The notes below the pieces were generated by a model, which saw nothing but the letters and a program-made list of their open reading frames with translations, was not told the DNA's origin and did no database searches. A program made the translations under genes and the position numbers. A stretch of 64,000 bases of DNA from Cichorium intybus. Its lineage: Eukaryota > Streptophyta > Magnoliopsida > Asterales > Asteraceae. Shown in pieces: positions 24,658-35,202 of this stretch; position 1 is the stretch's first letter; the number at the start of each line of letters is the position of its first letter. The DNA is taken from the NCBI GenBank assembly GCA_023525715.1, contig CM042014.1, positions 17,215,563-17,279,562 of the forward strand, read 5' to 3'.

Positions 24658-26041
24658 CTATAAAAGAAGATAGTTTTAATTAGACGTATATAATAATCCT
24701 TATAATGACCCAATAACAATTATAAGGCTAGGATCCTACAATAACAATTTACAATCTCGAAGAGGGATGCCGTAATCAATATTGTAAATTTTATAAGGTA
24801 GGCGAATGACGATTCAGCCAATTCCACCGCGGAAAGATAATCTTATTAAAATGGAATTCCTAGATTCATTGAGATTTATTGAACTGTTCAATAGCATGTT
24901 TTAATCTCGGATGTGCCCCACTGTTTGTGACTGGGATACCGAGGATCACAAACCGGGAGTGAATAACCATGCAAATAAGCTTGGTACTCTCGGGGTCAGT
25001 TGTCATCTCAAATTGACGTGCCGGTAAACCACACACGCTCCATCAATAATGACAACACCCGAGAAACCCATTGCAACTCTTTATGAACCCCAATTGGCGT
25101 GCCGGTAAACCACACACGCTCCACCAATGTTTCATAAAGTGCAATGTGCAATTTCATGGGTTAGCACCAATTCACATTTTTCCTAAAGTAGCTAGATTTG
25201 GGTTTTATATGAAAGGTTCTAGTACTTTGAATAATAACATTATACTTTTAATGAGATTAGGCGGTCCTATCAAACCCGTTCGGCTAACGACCCTCCACTG
25301 ATCAGGCGAGCGGTGGGTGAGAGTGTTCACCCATTAGACCGCCATTTTATAGGCAGTCTCCTTATACCCACTTTATAGACCAGCTTCGTGAATGAGGCCT
25401 ACTAATGATTTGACTAACCATTTTAATCTTATACATATAATAATCACTCCCTAATTATAATATATATAAGATGTAATTTTTAAACCTTTTAAAATATGTT
25501 TCTGGTTTATCTTTTAATTTATTGTCTATTTAAACTATTAAATTTCAAATTAAATTAAACCATAAAATCGATTTCAATTATCTTTTAATTAACCAATTAA
25601 TTAAATTAATTAAATTTGATATTTTAAACCTCTTAAAATATTTTTAGGATTTTATCCATTTAATTTTGCCAATTTAAAACAATTAAATTCTAAATTAAAT
25701 TAAATCCTTGAATTATCTTTTAATTACCAATTAAATAAATTAATTCAAATGTAGATAGATTTTATCAAATTAATCAAATTAATTAAAACCTATCTTAATC
25801 CCTTAAATTTCGATTTTAAGGATTAAAGGTTTTAAGGTTTATCTTTTAAACAATTTAAAGTTACCAAAAATAGAATACCTTCTAACCCTAATTCACAAAA
25901 TCGCCAAAATCAAAAGGGAGGGGCTAGGGTTTTCAAAACCCTAACCCTAGATGTCGATTTGCACTAATTAGGGTTTAGGAACAATAACCCTAATTACTAG
26001 GAACACAGTTATAGCAATTTAACAAGAAAAACAACCAAAAT
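24658..26041 (-). promoter_or_regulatory. Copia A 5' leader with structured RNA region
   Basis: About 1.4 kb leader between PBS and gag. Stem-loops equivalent to those in element B lie at 24928-25157: GTTTGTGA/TCACAAAC; CTCGGG/CCCGAG with TTGTCAT/ATGACAA; and CATTGC plus TTTATGAA with their complements. They carry the same loop TGCCGGTAAACCACACACGC twice. The stem at 25314-25333 is TGGGTG/CACCCA where B has TGGGTA/TACCCA. The PBS-proximal part is AT-rich with no ORF. Confidence 0.6.
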
Positions 26042-26053
26042 GCTCTGATACCA
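26042..26053 (-). promoter_or_regulatory. Primer-binding site of copia A
   Basis: Minus strand TGGTATCAGAGC (initiator Met-tRNA complement), one base inside the 5' LTR. Confidence 0.9.
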
Positions 26054-26054
26054 C

Positions 26055-26841
26055 TGTAAGGTTTTCTGCAACTATGAACTAAAATTCCTAAGTTCACATG
26101 CAACCTATATAGATCTAAGTTTTTCTTCTAATTAAACATATAACAATTCCTAGTAGGCCAGAAATAATAAACTAAAAAGAAAGATCAAGAAAAACTAACC
26201 TTTAGTGAATCTTGGAAGCAAAGCAACAGAGATCTCTTGCCTCAAATGCAGTCACACCCAGCAGAAGGTATCTTGGCCGAAATTCTAGAGAGAAAGAGGG
26301 TAAAAATCGTGGCTTTAGGGTTAGGGTGAGCCTCCCTATTTATAGCCTCCATGTGGTGATCAGATAATCGTTACAGATAAGCCTTTTTGAATTCAAATTA
26401 AGATAAACTATTATTTTAATCATTCAAACACCATTTATCTATAATATATATATATATATATTTCGAAAATATACATATCTATATATATATTTTCGACCAC
26501 CACATGGTCACTAACACTGCCACTTACTCAACTATCGAATAATTACAGTTTTAGTCCCTGCACCTTTAATTAATCAATTTAACTGCCAAATTAATTCCAA
26601 TTAATTCCAGAAAAATTTCTAATTAATTATTATAGTTTCTAATTAATATATTAACACTTAAATATATTAATAAACTATTTATTTAATTTCTATTGATTTA
26701 TTAATCACATAATAAATCAACCTTTCTCTCTACCGGACTTTCTGCCAATCCTCCAACTATGAGGGCAACCCAAATGGACTTTGCTTCTATTAATTGGATA
26801 AATACTAATTATTAGTCATGGCTTAGACACCTAATCCAACA
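26055..26841 (-). repeat. 5' LTR of copia A
   Basis: Partner of 11350-12136 with the same 787-bp length. Read on the minus strand it begins TGTTGGATTAGGTG and holds a GGCTATAAATAGGGA promoter box near 26340. The right target-site copy tatac follows. Confidence 0.95.
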
Positions 26842-26899
26842 TATACCCGGTAGTCTTATGTAAATGTTTGTCTTCTAATAAAATACAAGTTATTGAATA

Positions 26900-27330
26900 T
26901 TTTTATAATTGTTAAAGGTAGATGATACTTTGGGGTTGAGACTTCATAATGAATTGTTAGATACATTGAAATTATTAGATCTTAATGTGAATGATATAAG
27001 AGGTCAAGATTATGATAAATATTCTAATATGAAAGAAAAACACTAAGGTGTTAAAAAAATAACTACTTTAAATTATTCATACTGCCTTATATATGTCATG
27101 TGTTTGTCATAGTCTTAATCTTACAATTATTGATATGACATTTTCATGTGTTAAAGTCGTTTCATTTTTTGGCGTTGTGCAATATACATTATCTTCTAGT
27201 TCACCTAAAAGATGGAAAGTGTCGTTAGATAATGTTTATACTATAATCGTAAAATATTTATTAATACTCGTTAGGAAAGTAGGATTACAAGTTTCAAAGT
27301 TATTAGATTTCACGTTCCCCAAATAAGATT
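26900..27330 (+). pseudogene. hAT-type (TTF zinc-finger) transposase relic
   Basis: Shifting frames encode LGLRLHNELLDTLKLLDLNV, NDIRGQDYDKYSNMKEKH, then CHSLNLTI and CVKVVSFFGVVQYTLSSSSP followed by KRWKV. This is the order of the middle of plant TTF-type hAT transposases (family form: IRGQGYDNGSNM, CxAHSLNL, FFGxxQ, S-KRW). A stop and several frameshifts separate the pieces, so only a decayed internal part remains. Confidence 0.7.
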
Positions 27331-28293
27331 GGCTTTGCTGGGTATATCTGGATCATGTGATGACCCCTAATTGTTTAACATTACTTAGCACCTTAACATA
27401 ATTTTTACATGATCATACTTCGTTCGACATATACAAGAGTCAGGATGCCATTATGTAAAGGCAACATACTTTGGTTAAGAGTTGGAATACCACATGATTT
27501 TTAAATTATCATCCTTAATGGAAACCATATATCTTACATCAATATAAAGGTAATATACTTTCATCAATACCATCCATTTATATTTTCACTCACACCCATT
27601 ACATATGTTTGAACAAACAAATTCCCAAGTTAGTTATCAGTTTCAAATCTTATAAAACTCTAGGTGTTACAATTTTGTAGCATGTTCTTAAGTAGAAATA
27701 AGAAACTATAACATATTAGATTGGGGCTACTTTGGAACAGTCTAGAAAAATTCAAATATGCAGTTGATCACCCTATTTAGGGTCGGTTTATCGCCTATCT
27801 CTTTTATTCCAAAACAATATGTTTTCAAGTAAAAAGCTTCATTCGCTGCTTCAATTGTGACAATCAACTAGCCGCGATGGTTGATAAAGTAACAAGGTCT
27901 GCAACATCAAACTCTAATTAATGATAGTCGCGCCAAAGTTATATACATATCCGTATGACATAAAATGATATCTCATTGACATAGTCGGAGTCATCATAAC
28001 TGATCAAATAACATTCTACATTCACACCGCTTAATACCAACCATTTATGTGGAATTCCCTTTAGGCACCTCAAAATACCCATGAGATCACTCATATTATC
28101 TAATGGCCAACTATATATATAGAAGGCACTTCAACCACCACATACACTTTATTTATTTATATATTATGTTAGAACAGCCAACTCATACACCTTCTAATCC
28201 AACTCCTAAATGTACATCTTTGTTCGCAAAATACATAAGAATCGAATAAAATTCTCTTTTAATGTATTTTAAGAAATATAACATTTTAGACTT
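27331..28293. other. Intergenic AT-rich DNA
   Basis: No coding signal, repeat end or RNA gene was recognised. gactt at 28289-28293 is the left target-site copy of the following solo LTR. Confidence 0.5.
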
Positions 28294-30292
28294 TGTAACG
28301 CCAAGATATGTTTTATTATGTAATTATAATAAAAAGGGTAAATTAGTCATTTTACCTTAGAAGGGTAATTTGGTCTTTTGGACAGAAAAGGATTTACCTT
28401 GTAATAATGTTTTGAGTTGTGGACTTAAAATGTTATAAAAATCTGATTTTTGTCATAAATATGTGTAAAATGTGGCAAAAGTTCAAGAATTACAACTCCA
28501 GGGACTAAACTGCAATTTCTGGAAGTATAAATAGTGGGGCAAGCTCTCCCACATGTGCAGATTTCTAGAGTTCACGGGAGAGGGTTTCTTGAACGATCAT
28601 TTCAGAATTTTGGCGATTCTTTGAAGGTTGAGGCTTGGATTTCAAGTATAAGCTTTTGATTGAAGAATTAGAAGCTTGGAAAGTAAGTATTTCAAGTTCT
28701 CATCTAGTTTGTTCTTGATGAATTTTTATGGAAACTGAAATTTGTAATTTCAGTCATAAATTATGTGATAAGTAGCTTTATACTTCCAGTAAGTCATGCT
28801 AAAAGGACTTAATTCAATGAATATGGAAGTAGGTTGCTATTTTGCAAGAATTGAGATTTTGATCAAGAACCCTAGATGATGAATTCTTGTGATAAAATTG
28901 ATTCTAATGGCTTATAATGGGTTCTAGATGTTCTATTAACTGAAAGAAATCAGTAGAAACAATTAAACCTTGAAAATCTTGGTTTTGGATCAAAATTTGT
29001 GAAAACAGGAAAATTGGAAATGGAATTAAATTTGATCAATTTATGGGTTAAAACTTGTTATTGGTCAAAGGTTTTGGTCTTGGAACATTTCCTAGGGATT
29101 AAGTCGAGCAATAAGTGCTTAAAAATGGAAAAATGGGATTTTATAGCACAAAAAACGGGTTACCTGGCTGGAACCGCAGGGATCGCGACCCGACCATAGG
29201 GTCGATCGCGACCCGATCCCGCGGCAGAAGCAATTTCTCCTCTGTTAAAATTTGGTGCATTTTCCAAGTTTGATTATTATGCTAGGCTTATCCGATTGAC
29301 CTGAAATTTTAAACATAAGTCTAATATGTTGTAAAACTTCATGGAAAATTATCGGAATACGAATACGACCTCCCGAAAGTACTGTAGTAGAATACGGGTA
29401 TTTCGGGAAGTGTATTAAATTTTTATACCAATGGTTAATGCTTGGAATTGGTCTTATATTGGACTCTTGTGCACTAGAACCAACTGAAATGGTAAATTAA
29501 CCTATAATTATTGTGAAATGAATGAAATTATAGGTACGGGACAAAATCTTGCGGGATACATTTCAAGGCAAGAAACAACTAACGCTAGTTGTAGCAAGCA
29601 TTCAGGTGAGTAATCTCACTCATATCCGATGTGATATATAATAATTGAGCAGCTGCAAATGGATACAGTTTTGGGGACAAAATTTGACATATTTCGTGAT
29701 TAAGTAAAAGACAATACCAGATAAGCCGTGAGTCTGATATAGACAAGAACGGAGCTGTGAGTCAACAGAAATAATATGACAATACCAGATAAGCCGTGAG
29801 TCTATGATAGACAAGAACGGAGCTGTGAGTCAAATCTTGGAAAGACAATACTGGATAATCCGTGAGTCATTGAGATGGCAAGAACGGAGCCATGAGTCTA
29901 GGCAAAAGCGGGACAACCCCGTGAGCCATATATGATCATGTGATATGATATATTGTATATTTGATTTGTATAGAAAATTTTATTCTTATACATGTTGTAG
30001 TTTATTTGATTACTCATTGGGCTTTATAGCTCACAGTTTATTTGATATGTCCCTGCAGGTGAGCGTGATCCCGCTAAGGGAAAGGATAAAGTCCGTGACT
30101 AAGGACTTAGGGTTTGAAGTGACTACCCGGCTTGAAGAATGTATAATATATATGTATTGTACTTCGTACTTCGTGATACACTTGTACCTGTTGTGTTAAC
30201 AAATACCCTTTGGATATGTTTTTATTGTAAAATATTTAGTTTGAAAAATAAAAATTTTTAAGGGGTGTTTTGTTAATAAGTCGGGTGTTACA
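28294..30292 (+). mobile_element. Solo LTR, Ty3/gypsy type
   Basis: Starts TGTAACGCC and ends GGGTGTTACA, the terminal pattern of many plant Ty3/gypsy LTRs. It is flanked by perfect gactt copies (28289-28293, 30293-30297). A TATAAATA box at 28526-28533 suits a plus-strand LTR promoter. There is no internal coding region, so the 2.0 kb LTR is what unequal or intra-element recombination leaves behind. It includes a GC-rich palindromic spot (29181-29222) and a 3-copy tandem repeat (29710-29910). Confidence 0.85.
29710..29910. repeat. About 67-bp tandem repeat, 3 copies
   Basis: Copies start GACAATAC near 29710, 29778 and 29844. Each contains CCGTGAGTC and CAAGAACGGAGC. The third is the most diverged. 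It lies inside the gypsy-type solo LTR. Confidence 0.85.
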
Positions 30293-30297
30293 GACTT

Positions 30298-30846
30298 TGA
30301 TAAAATTTTTTTGACTATTATCTTTTTACCTCGTTAGTAGATGATAATTATTATTCGAAAGTAGATTTGCTATTTTCTTTTTGACTTAGCCATCTATATT
30401 TCAATGAATAATATTATTTTTTGATTTATGATCAAATGTAAATGGTAAAAGATGACAATTTTCTATGTAGAATTGACCATTTTTTGTCATTTTCTGCTCC
30501 AAAAAATAAAGTCATAATTTTATAGGTAATAAGCCCAGAATATTGAGACTTTTTTTTGAAGATATATCTTTTAAAAACATAAATTTTATCAATGTAACTA
30601 GCTGTTAGCTGGAAGCTTGTAGCTGGTAGCTATAACTTTTGTTTGTAAAGAAGTGTTCGACAAAAGTAGTTACTAGCTTTGAAAAGTATAAAAATAATAT
30701 AAAAATCAAAAGTTAAAAACTCCGAAATACTAAAAGCTCTCAAAAGCTACTTAAAAGTAGCTTTTGAATTAGAAATTTTTTGTTTAAAATAAAACTTAAA
30801 AATGTCTAATGTCGAATGCAGTTTTTTTTTTCGAAACTTTTTGTTA
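30298..30846. other. Intergenic DNA with MITE-like remnants
   Basis: From about 30597 it holds AGCTGTTAGCTGGAAGCTTG and further AGCT-rich copies (tcaaaagctacttaaaagtagcttttga near 30737-30765), a palindromic non-autonomous element type seen also near 37750 and 48950. No gene. Confidence 0.4.
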
Positions 30847-31014
30847 GGCCATCAGGTATATTTATCATCTCACTACATGTGATGTGGTGTCATGTCCACC
30901 TTCATTTCATCACCACATCACAAGCCACCACGAGACACATATGATGGCATGCACGGTTGTGGTGGCCTTCCACCTAGCCACAAAGACGGCTAGTTGTAAG
31001 TATACCGGGAGGTC
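30847..31014. mobile_element. PIF/Harbinger MITE
   Basis: 168 bp with ends GGCCATCAGGTATA and (reverse) GACCTCCCGGTATAC, flanked by TTA at 30844-30846 and 31015-31017. The ends resemble those of the Harbinger element at 10394. It lies about 400 bp upstream of the IPUT1 start codon, so it may be part of its promoter region. Confidence 0.75.
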
Positions 31015-31417
31015 TTAAAAATTAAAAGCTAAAAACTCAGAAAAAACGTGTGTGTTTTTTGTCAAATGTTATTTGAAATAGAAGACAAAACATTTTTGTG
31101 TGGGTCCGATTACCGTTTTTGTTGTTTGACCCATTTGCAAATAGGACGAGGAAACGGAATTCCACTTTCTGCAGATACGTATGATTTCGGAAGATCAGCA
31201 AAGAAAAACCAAGAAACAACCAAGAAGGAGATTTTTGAATCATTTCCCTTCCAGAATTTGCTGTGATCATTTATTTTCTTCCGAAAACCCTTTTCAAAAA
31301 TCAACGCATGGCGCCCCTACCATAGTGCTTCATGCAGTTATAGATTGGAAAAACCTGAAAATCTCATTTACAATCTCCCCACGACCCCACCTTTCTGTTA
31401 AATCAGATTCCGAAAGG

Positions 31418-34127
31418 ATGAAATTGAGTGCGTTTTCGAGGTTCCTATTTGGATTGATTCTCTTATCATCTCTGAATCAAAATCCACAAACAGCTTCGGC
31501 TGGGGAATCTAAGGAAGCGTATGTAACTCTTTTATACGGAGATGAATTCGTGTTGGGAGCACGTGTTCTGGGGAAGTCGATTCGGGATACCAGATCCACC
31601 AAAGAGATGGTCGTTTTGGTCTCTGATGGCGTTTCCGACTACGCCAAGAGTCTTCTCCAGGTTTTCCTCCAACTGTTCTCCATTTATTCGCAACATTCGA
31701 TTCATATACTTCACATAACATTTTGATAAGAAAACTCCAGCTTGTTAACAAGAATTTCATCTTCCTCTGGCCATGAATCACTATGCATTTCTGTATATGA
31801 ATAATGTATGTGCTTTTTGTTATTATAATTTATCAAACTCATGTGAATACCTAAAAACTTCACACTGTGATTGTTTTACCAAATTATAAGAATCCTCTTA
31901 ACTCCTTTTATTCAATTTTAATTCTTAGCTCTTAACTTAAAGCCTGCATGTCTCTCACTCTTGGTTCTTCAACAACAATTTGCAAGATAACAAACTACTA
32001 AAAGGTTTCATGTCACCTTTTGAAGAAGTCTAGGGATGAAAATATCGACCTCAATACAGAATTTCTTACAGAAAAGCCCCCACACATCAAAGATTTGCAG
32101 AACAGTCCTCGGACTTTCCACAATTATATAACAGCTACTTAACTTCCCACACACTACATTGTTTCTGGGATTATCTTTGCAGGCAGATGGCTGGACTGTG
32201 ACGCCAATAAGTCTACTAGAGAACCCAAATCAAGTGCGACCAACAAGGTTTTGGGGTGTATACACAAAGCTCAAGATATTCAACATGACTGATTATGACA
32301 AAGGTGATTCCCAACTCTTTTTTAACACATTCATCGAATTACCAAGCCCTCTAATATTTTCTGAAATTACTGCAGTTGTGTATCTTGATGCTGATACAAT
32401 CGTGGTCAAGAATATAGACGTTTTATTTAAATGTGGTAAATTCTGTGCCAACTTAAAACATTCAGAAAGGCTCAACTCAGGTGTTATGGTAGTCGAACCA
32501 TCTGAAAAACTTTTCAAAGACATGGTCAGCAAAGTCACAACATTATATTCATATACAGGAGGTATATATAATTAATTATATTCCATTCCCTTTAGTGAAT
32601 GACTTTAGCATTCCCATGTTGATCTTTTTCTTTTTTGTTGCTTTTATAGGTGATCAGGGTTTCTTGAATGCCTACTATTCTGGATTCCCAAGCGCACGTG
32701 TCTTTGACCCCACCGTTTCTAGACCCGTTGCAGAAATGGAGAGACTTTCTACTCTTTATAATGCAGACGTTGGACTTTACATGCTTGCCAACAAGGTAAA
32801 AAGTATTTTAAGCGATATTATTTTTTATATCTAATATGTTGATTTATTTTATTGTGTCTTGTAACAGTGGATGGTAGACGAGAAAGAACTTTGTGTTATA
32901 CACTATACACTTGGCCCTTTGAAACCATGGGATTGGTGGACATCATGGCTTTTAAAACCGGTGGATATATGGCAAGATGTTAGAGACCATCTAGAAGATT
33001 CTCTCCCTGGAACTGGAGGCGGCAAAAACCCTCACGATGATCTTCTTGTCAAGATTCTTTTTTTGTTCCCGGTTTTCATTTTACTCTTTTGTTACTATCG
33101 ATCTTCTCTTCAGGTTATTAGCAGTTTCATTTCCTTTTCTTTTATTAATACTTCTAATGACATTTATATTTGTTATCTAAATAACCCGGATTACTTTCTT
33201 TTATCTACAGACGCGTTCTTTATGCGATCATGCTAGACATATATACTACAAATTTAGATCAGGAGGTGGACTTGCATATTCTGCAGTTTCATCATCGAAC
33301 ATAAATTCTAACCAACAGGTTTAGTTTTGGATTATTCTCTTTGTAAATATGATTTAGTTCTGAAATTTTCTCTATAATATGTTGATAAATTCTGGGTTGT
33401 GATCATGTGTAGTTCTCTAATGGTGCACACTCGATCGTGCCTGGTTTTCTTGGTGGAATTTCTGTTGTAATATGTTTCATGGTTGCGGTGGTGTCACTTG
33501 GATTTGGTGTTTCAGTTGTGCCTAGGCAAGTGAAGCCATGGACCGGCTTGCTTTTGATGTACGAGTGGATTTTTACGATTTTCTTTCTATTGTTTGGATG
33601 TTATTTGCATATAATATATAAATGGGGGAAGATGGTGGCAAATCAAACAGGAAACCCACGTCCTGGAACTTCAGATTATGATTCTGAAAAAGGTCATGGT
33701 TATAAAATTTAATTATATCCTAAATCATATGAAACCGTTTCAATATATTAGTATTGAACTTTTTTGGTTGTGATGCAGGTCATCAAAGGGTGTCTTGTGA
33801 TGTTGCACCATGGTACTATGGGACAGTGATGGCGTTTCTGGCTGTTGCTGCCCCATTAGCGCCTGGTATTTTTGGGATTACGGCTTTATTTTTGAGGTAT
33901 ATATGAAAGCATTATCTTAATTTTGTGTAAGTGTCATAGTTTTGAAACTTAATAGTTACTGGTGGTGTTTTGACATTTATAGGTTTGGTTTGATGGGTGT
34001 TGGAGGTTTAATTTTTGCATGTTTTATGACATATGCCTCGGAACACTTGGCCATCAGGTCATTCATGCGAGGCCTTGAAGATAGGGATGGATCAAGGGCA
34101 AGGAACATATGTTACTTATGTTGTTAA
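31418..34127 (+). CDS. IPUT1: Inositol phosphorylceramide glucuronosyltransferase (GT8)
   Basis: Nine exons with GT-AG introns join in frame to about 530 residues: 31418-31660, 32183-32303, 32376-32561, 32650-32795, 32868-33113, 33211-33318, 33413-33692, 33779-33896, 33983-34127. A signal-anchor-like N-terminus is followed by a GT8 domain: YVTLLYGDEFVLGARVLGKS, FWGVYTKLKIFNMTDY, the donor/metal motif YLDADTIVV, LKHSERLNSGVMVVEPSE, DQGFLNAYY and IHYTLGPLKPWDWWTSW. The C-terminal half has several membrane spans and ends LAIRSFMRGLEDRDGSRARN plus a Cys-rich tail. The layout matches Arabidopsis IPUT1/PGSIP6, the Golgi enzyme that adds glucuronic acid to inositol phosphorylceramide, an early step of GIPC sphingolipid synthesis. 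It is a few residues shorter than I recall for Arabidopsis after FDPTVS. An in-frame ATG exists at 31181, but family comparison favours 31418. Confidence 0.9.
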
Positions 34128-34820
34128 TTAATCAGATTTTTCATAAAGAAAATGTAAGTTGTTCACTTGTAGATTTTCATAATGACAATTTGTTTCCATT
34201 GATGTTTAACTTTTGACTGTCAATATGAGTTTAAAGTCGACAAGAGTAATTTTAGTTGTAACGTAGAATTGCTTCTACATCAAGTTCCATCATATTTATG
34301 TGTTTCTTTGTGTTGGAAAATCATACAAGAAGAGGGTAGTGATGATCAAGAACTCGATCATGTGAGAAAATTTTATTGAAGTAGTATTTTGACCCTCTTT
34401 AGCGTGAATATCACAAAATATCCCTTGGGATAATCTAATCGAAATGACAACTTCGAATTCAGGCAAGAAACTGGGAGTCCAATGACTAAGGTTTGTTCAC
34501 ACATGTACATACACATGCGCACACATCCCCCCCCTCCCCCTAATTTGTTTTTATCCAAATGGAAAAATATCAAGAATGGGAGTTGTTGGTGGTTAAAGGC
34601 ATTTTTGGACAGAGGCATTTAACTTTTAGGATTTGTGGCCAGTGACAACCATTTCAAGACTAAACTTCGATACCAAGATTTGAATACCAAGGTATCAGTA
34701 CCAGTTTGGCAAATTCAGTACCAAGCGTCATTAACTACTTTCAGAACCTGGAATTGCAATCCTCCTTCTAAATGCAGTTATCCAAGGGCGTTATCCTTCT
34801 ATTCTTCGTGCTTGGGTTCA
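34128..34820. other. IPUT1 downstream region
   Basis: 3' flank of the gene, with a short C-run near 34527-34539. No further gene or element was recognised. Confidence 0.5.
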
Positions 34821-35202
34821 AACTAGCTCGTAGGAGTGTGCACTCCACACTTCCTAACTTGTAGTTGTATTTGAACATAATTTAAATCCTTTTTGGTACT
34901 CATTAAATCCCAATTAGGCAATTACATAAAATGTTTTATGAAACTAAAATTAGAAACATTCCTCCCCATTTTAGTTTTAATTCATGAAGTTACACAATAA
35001 TAAACAAGCAAACTAGCTCATCGGAGTGTGCACTCCACACTTCCTAACTTGTAGCTGTATTTAAACATAATTTAAATCCCCTTTGGTACTCATTAAATCC
35101 CAATTAGGCAATTACATAAAATGTTAAATGAAACTAAAATTACCAACATTCCTCCCCATTTTAGTTTTAATTCATGAAGTTACACAATAATAAACAAGCA
35201 AA
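34821..35202. repeat. 190-bp tandem duplication
   Basis: Copies start AACTAGCTC at 34821 and 35011 and run through GGAGTGTGCACTCCACACTT and CATTCCTCCCCATTTTAG. They differ at a handful of positions. Neither copy is coding. Confidence 0.85.

Larger units (their letters stand above)
11350..26841 (-). mobile_element. Ty1/copia retrotransposon A, interrupted by element B
   Basis: Two 787-bp LTRs (11350-12136 and 26055-26841) have TG..CA ends, and tatac lies on both sides (11345-11349, 26842-26846). An iMet-type primer-binding site lies inside the right LTR, so transcription runs leftward. The gag-pol ORF is 20626-24657. Element B sits in the 3' non-coding part, between 12494 and 20124. Without B the element is about 7.9 kb. 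The LTRs differ by eye at a single base (c/a near 11494/26200), suggesting recent insertion. Confidence 0.95.

Noticed and set aside
29700..29910. The three-copy repeat as a CRISPR-like array
   Set aside because: There are only three diverged direct copies with no unique spacers, inside a plant LTR.
31181..31417. N-terminal extension of IPUT1 from the upstream in-frame ATG
   Set aside because: The extension is basic and low in family similarity, while the start at 31418 gives the expected signal-anchor N-terminus. Kept only as a finding.
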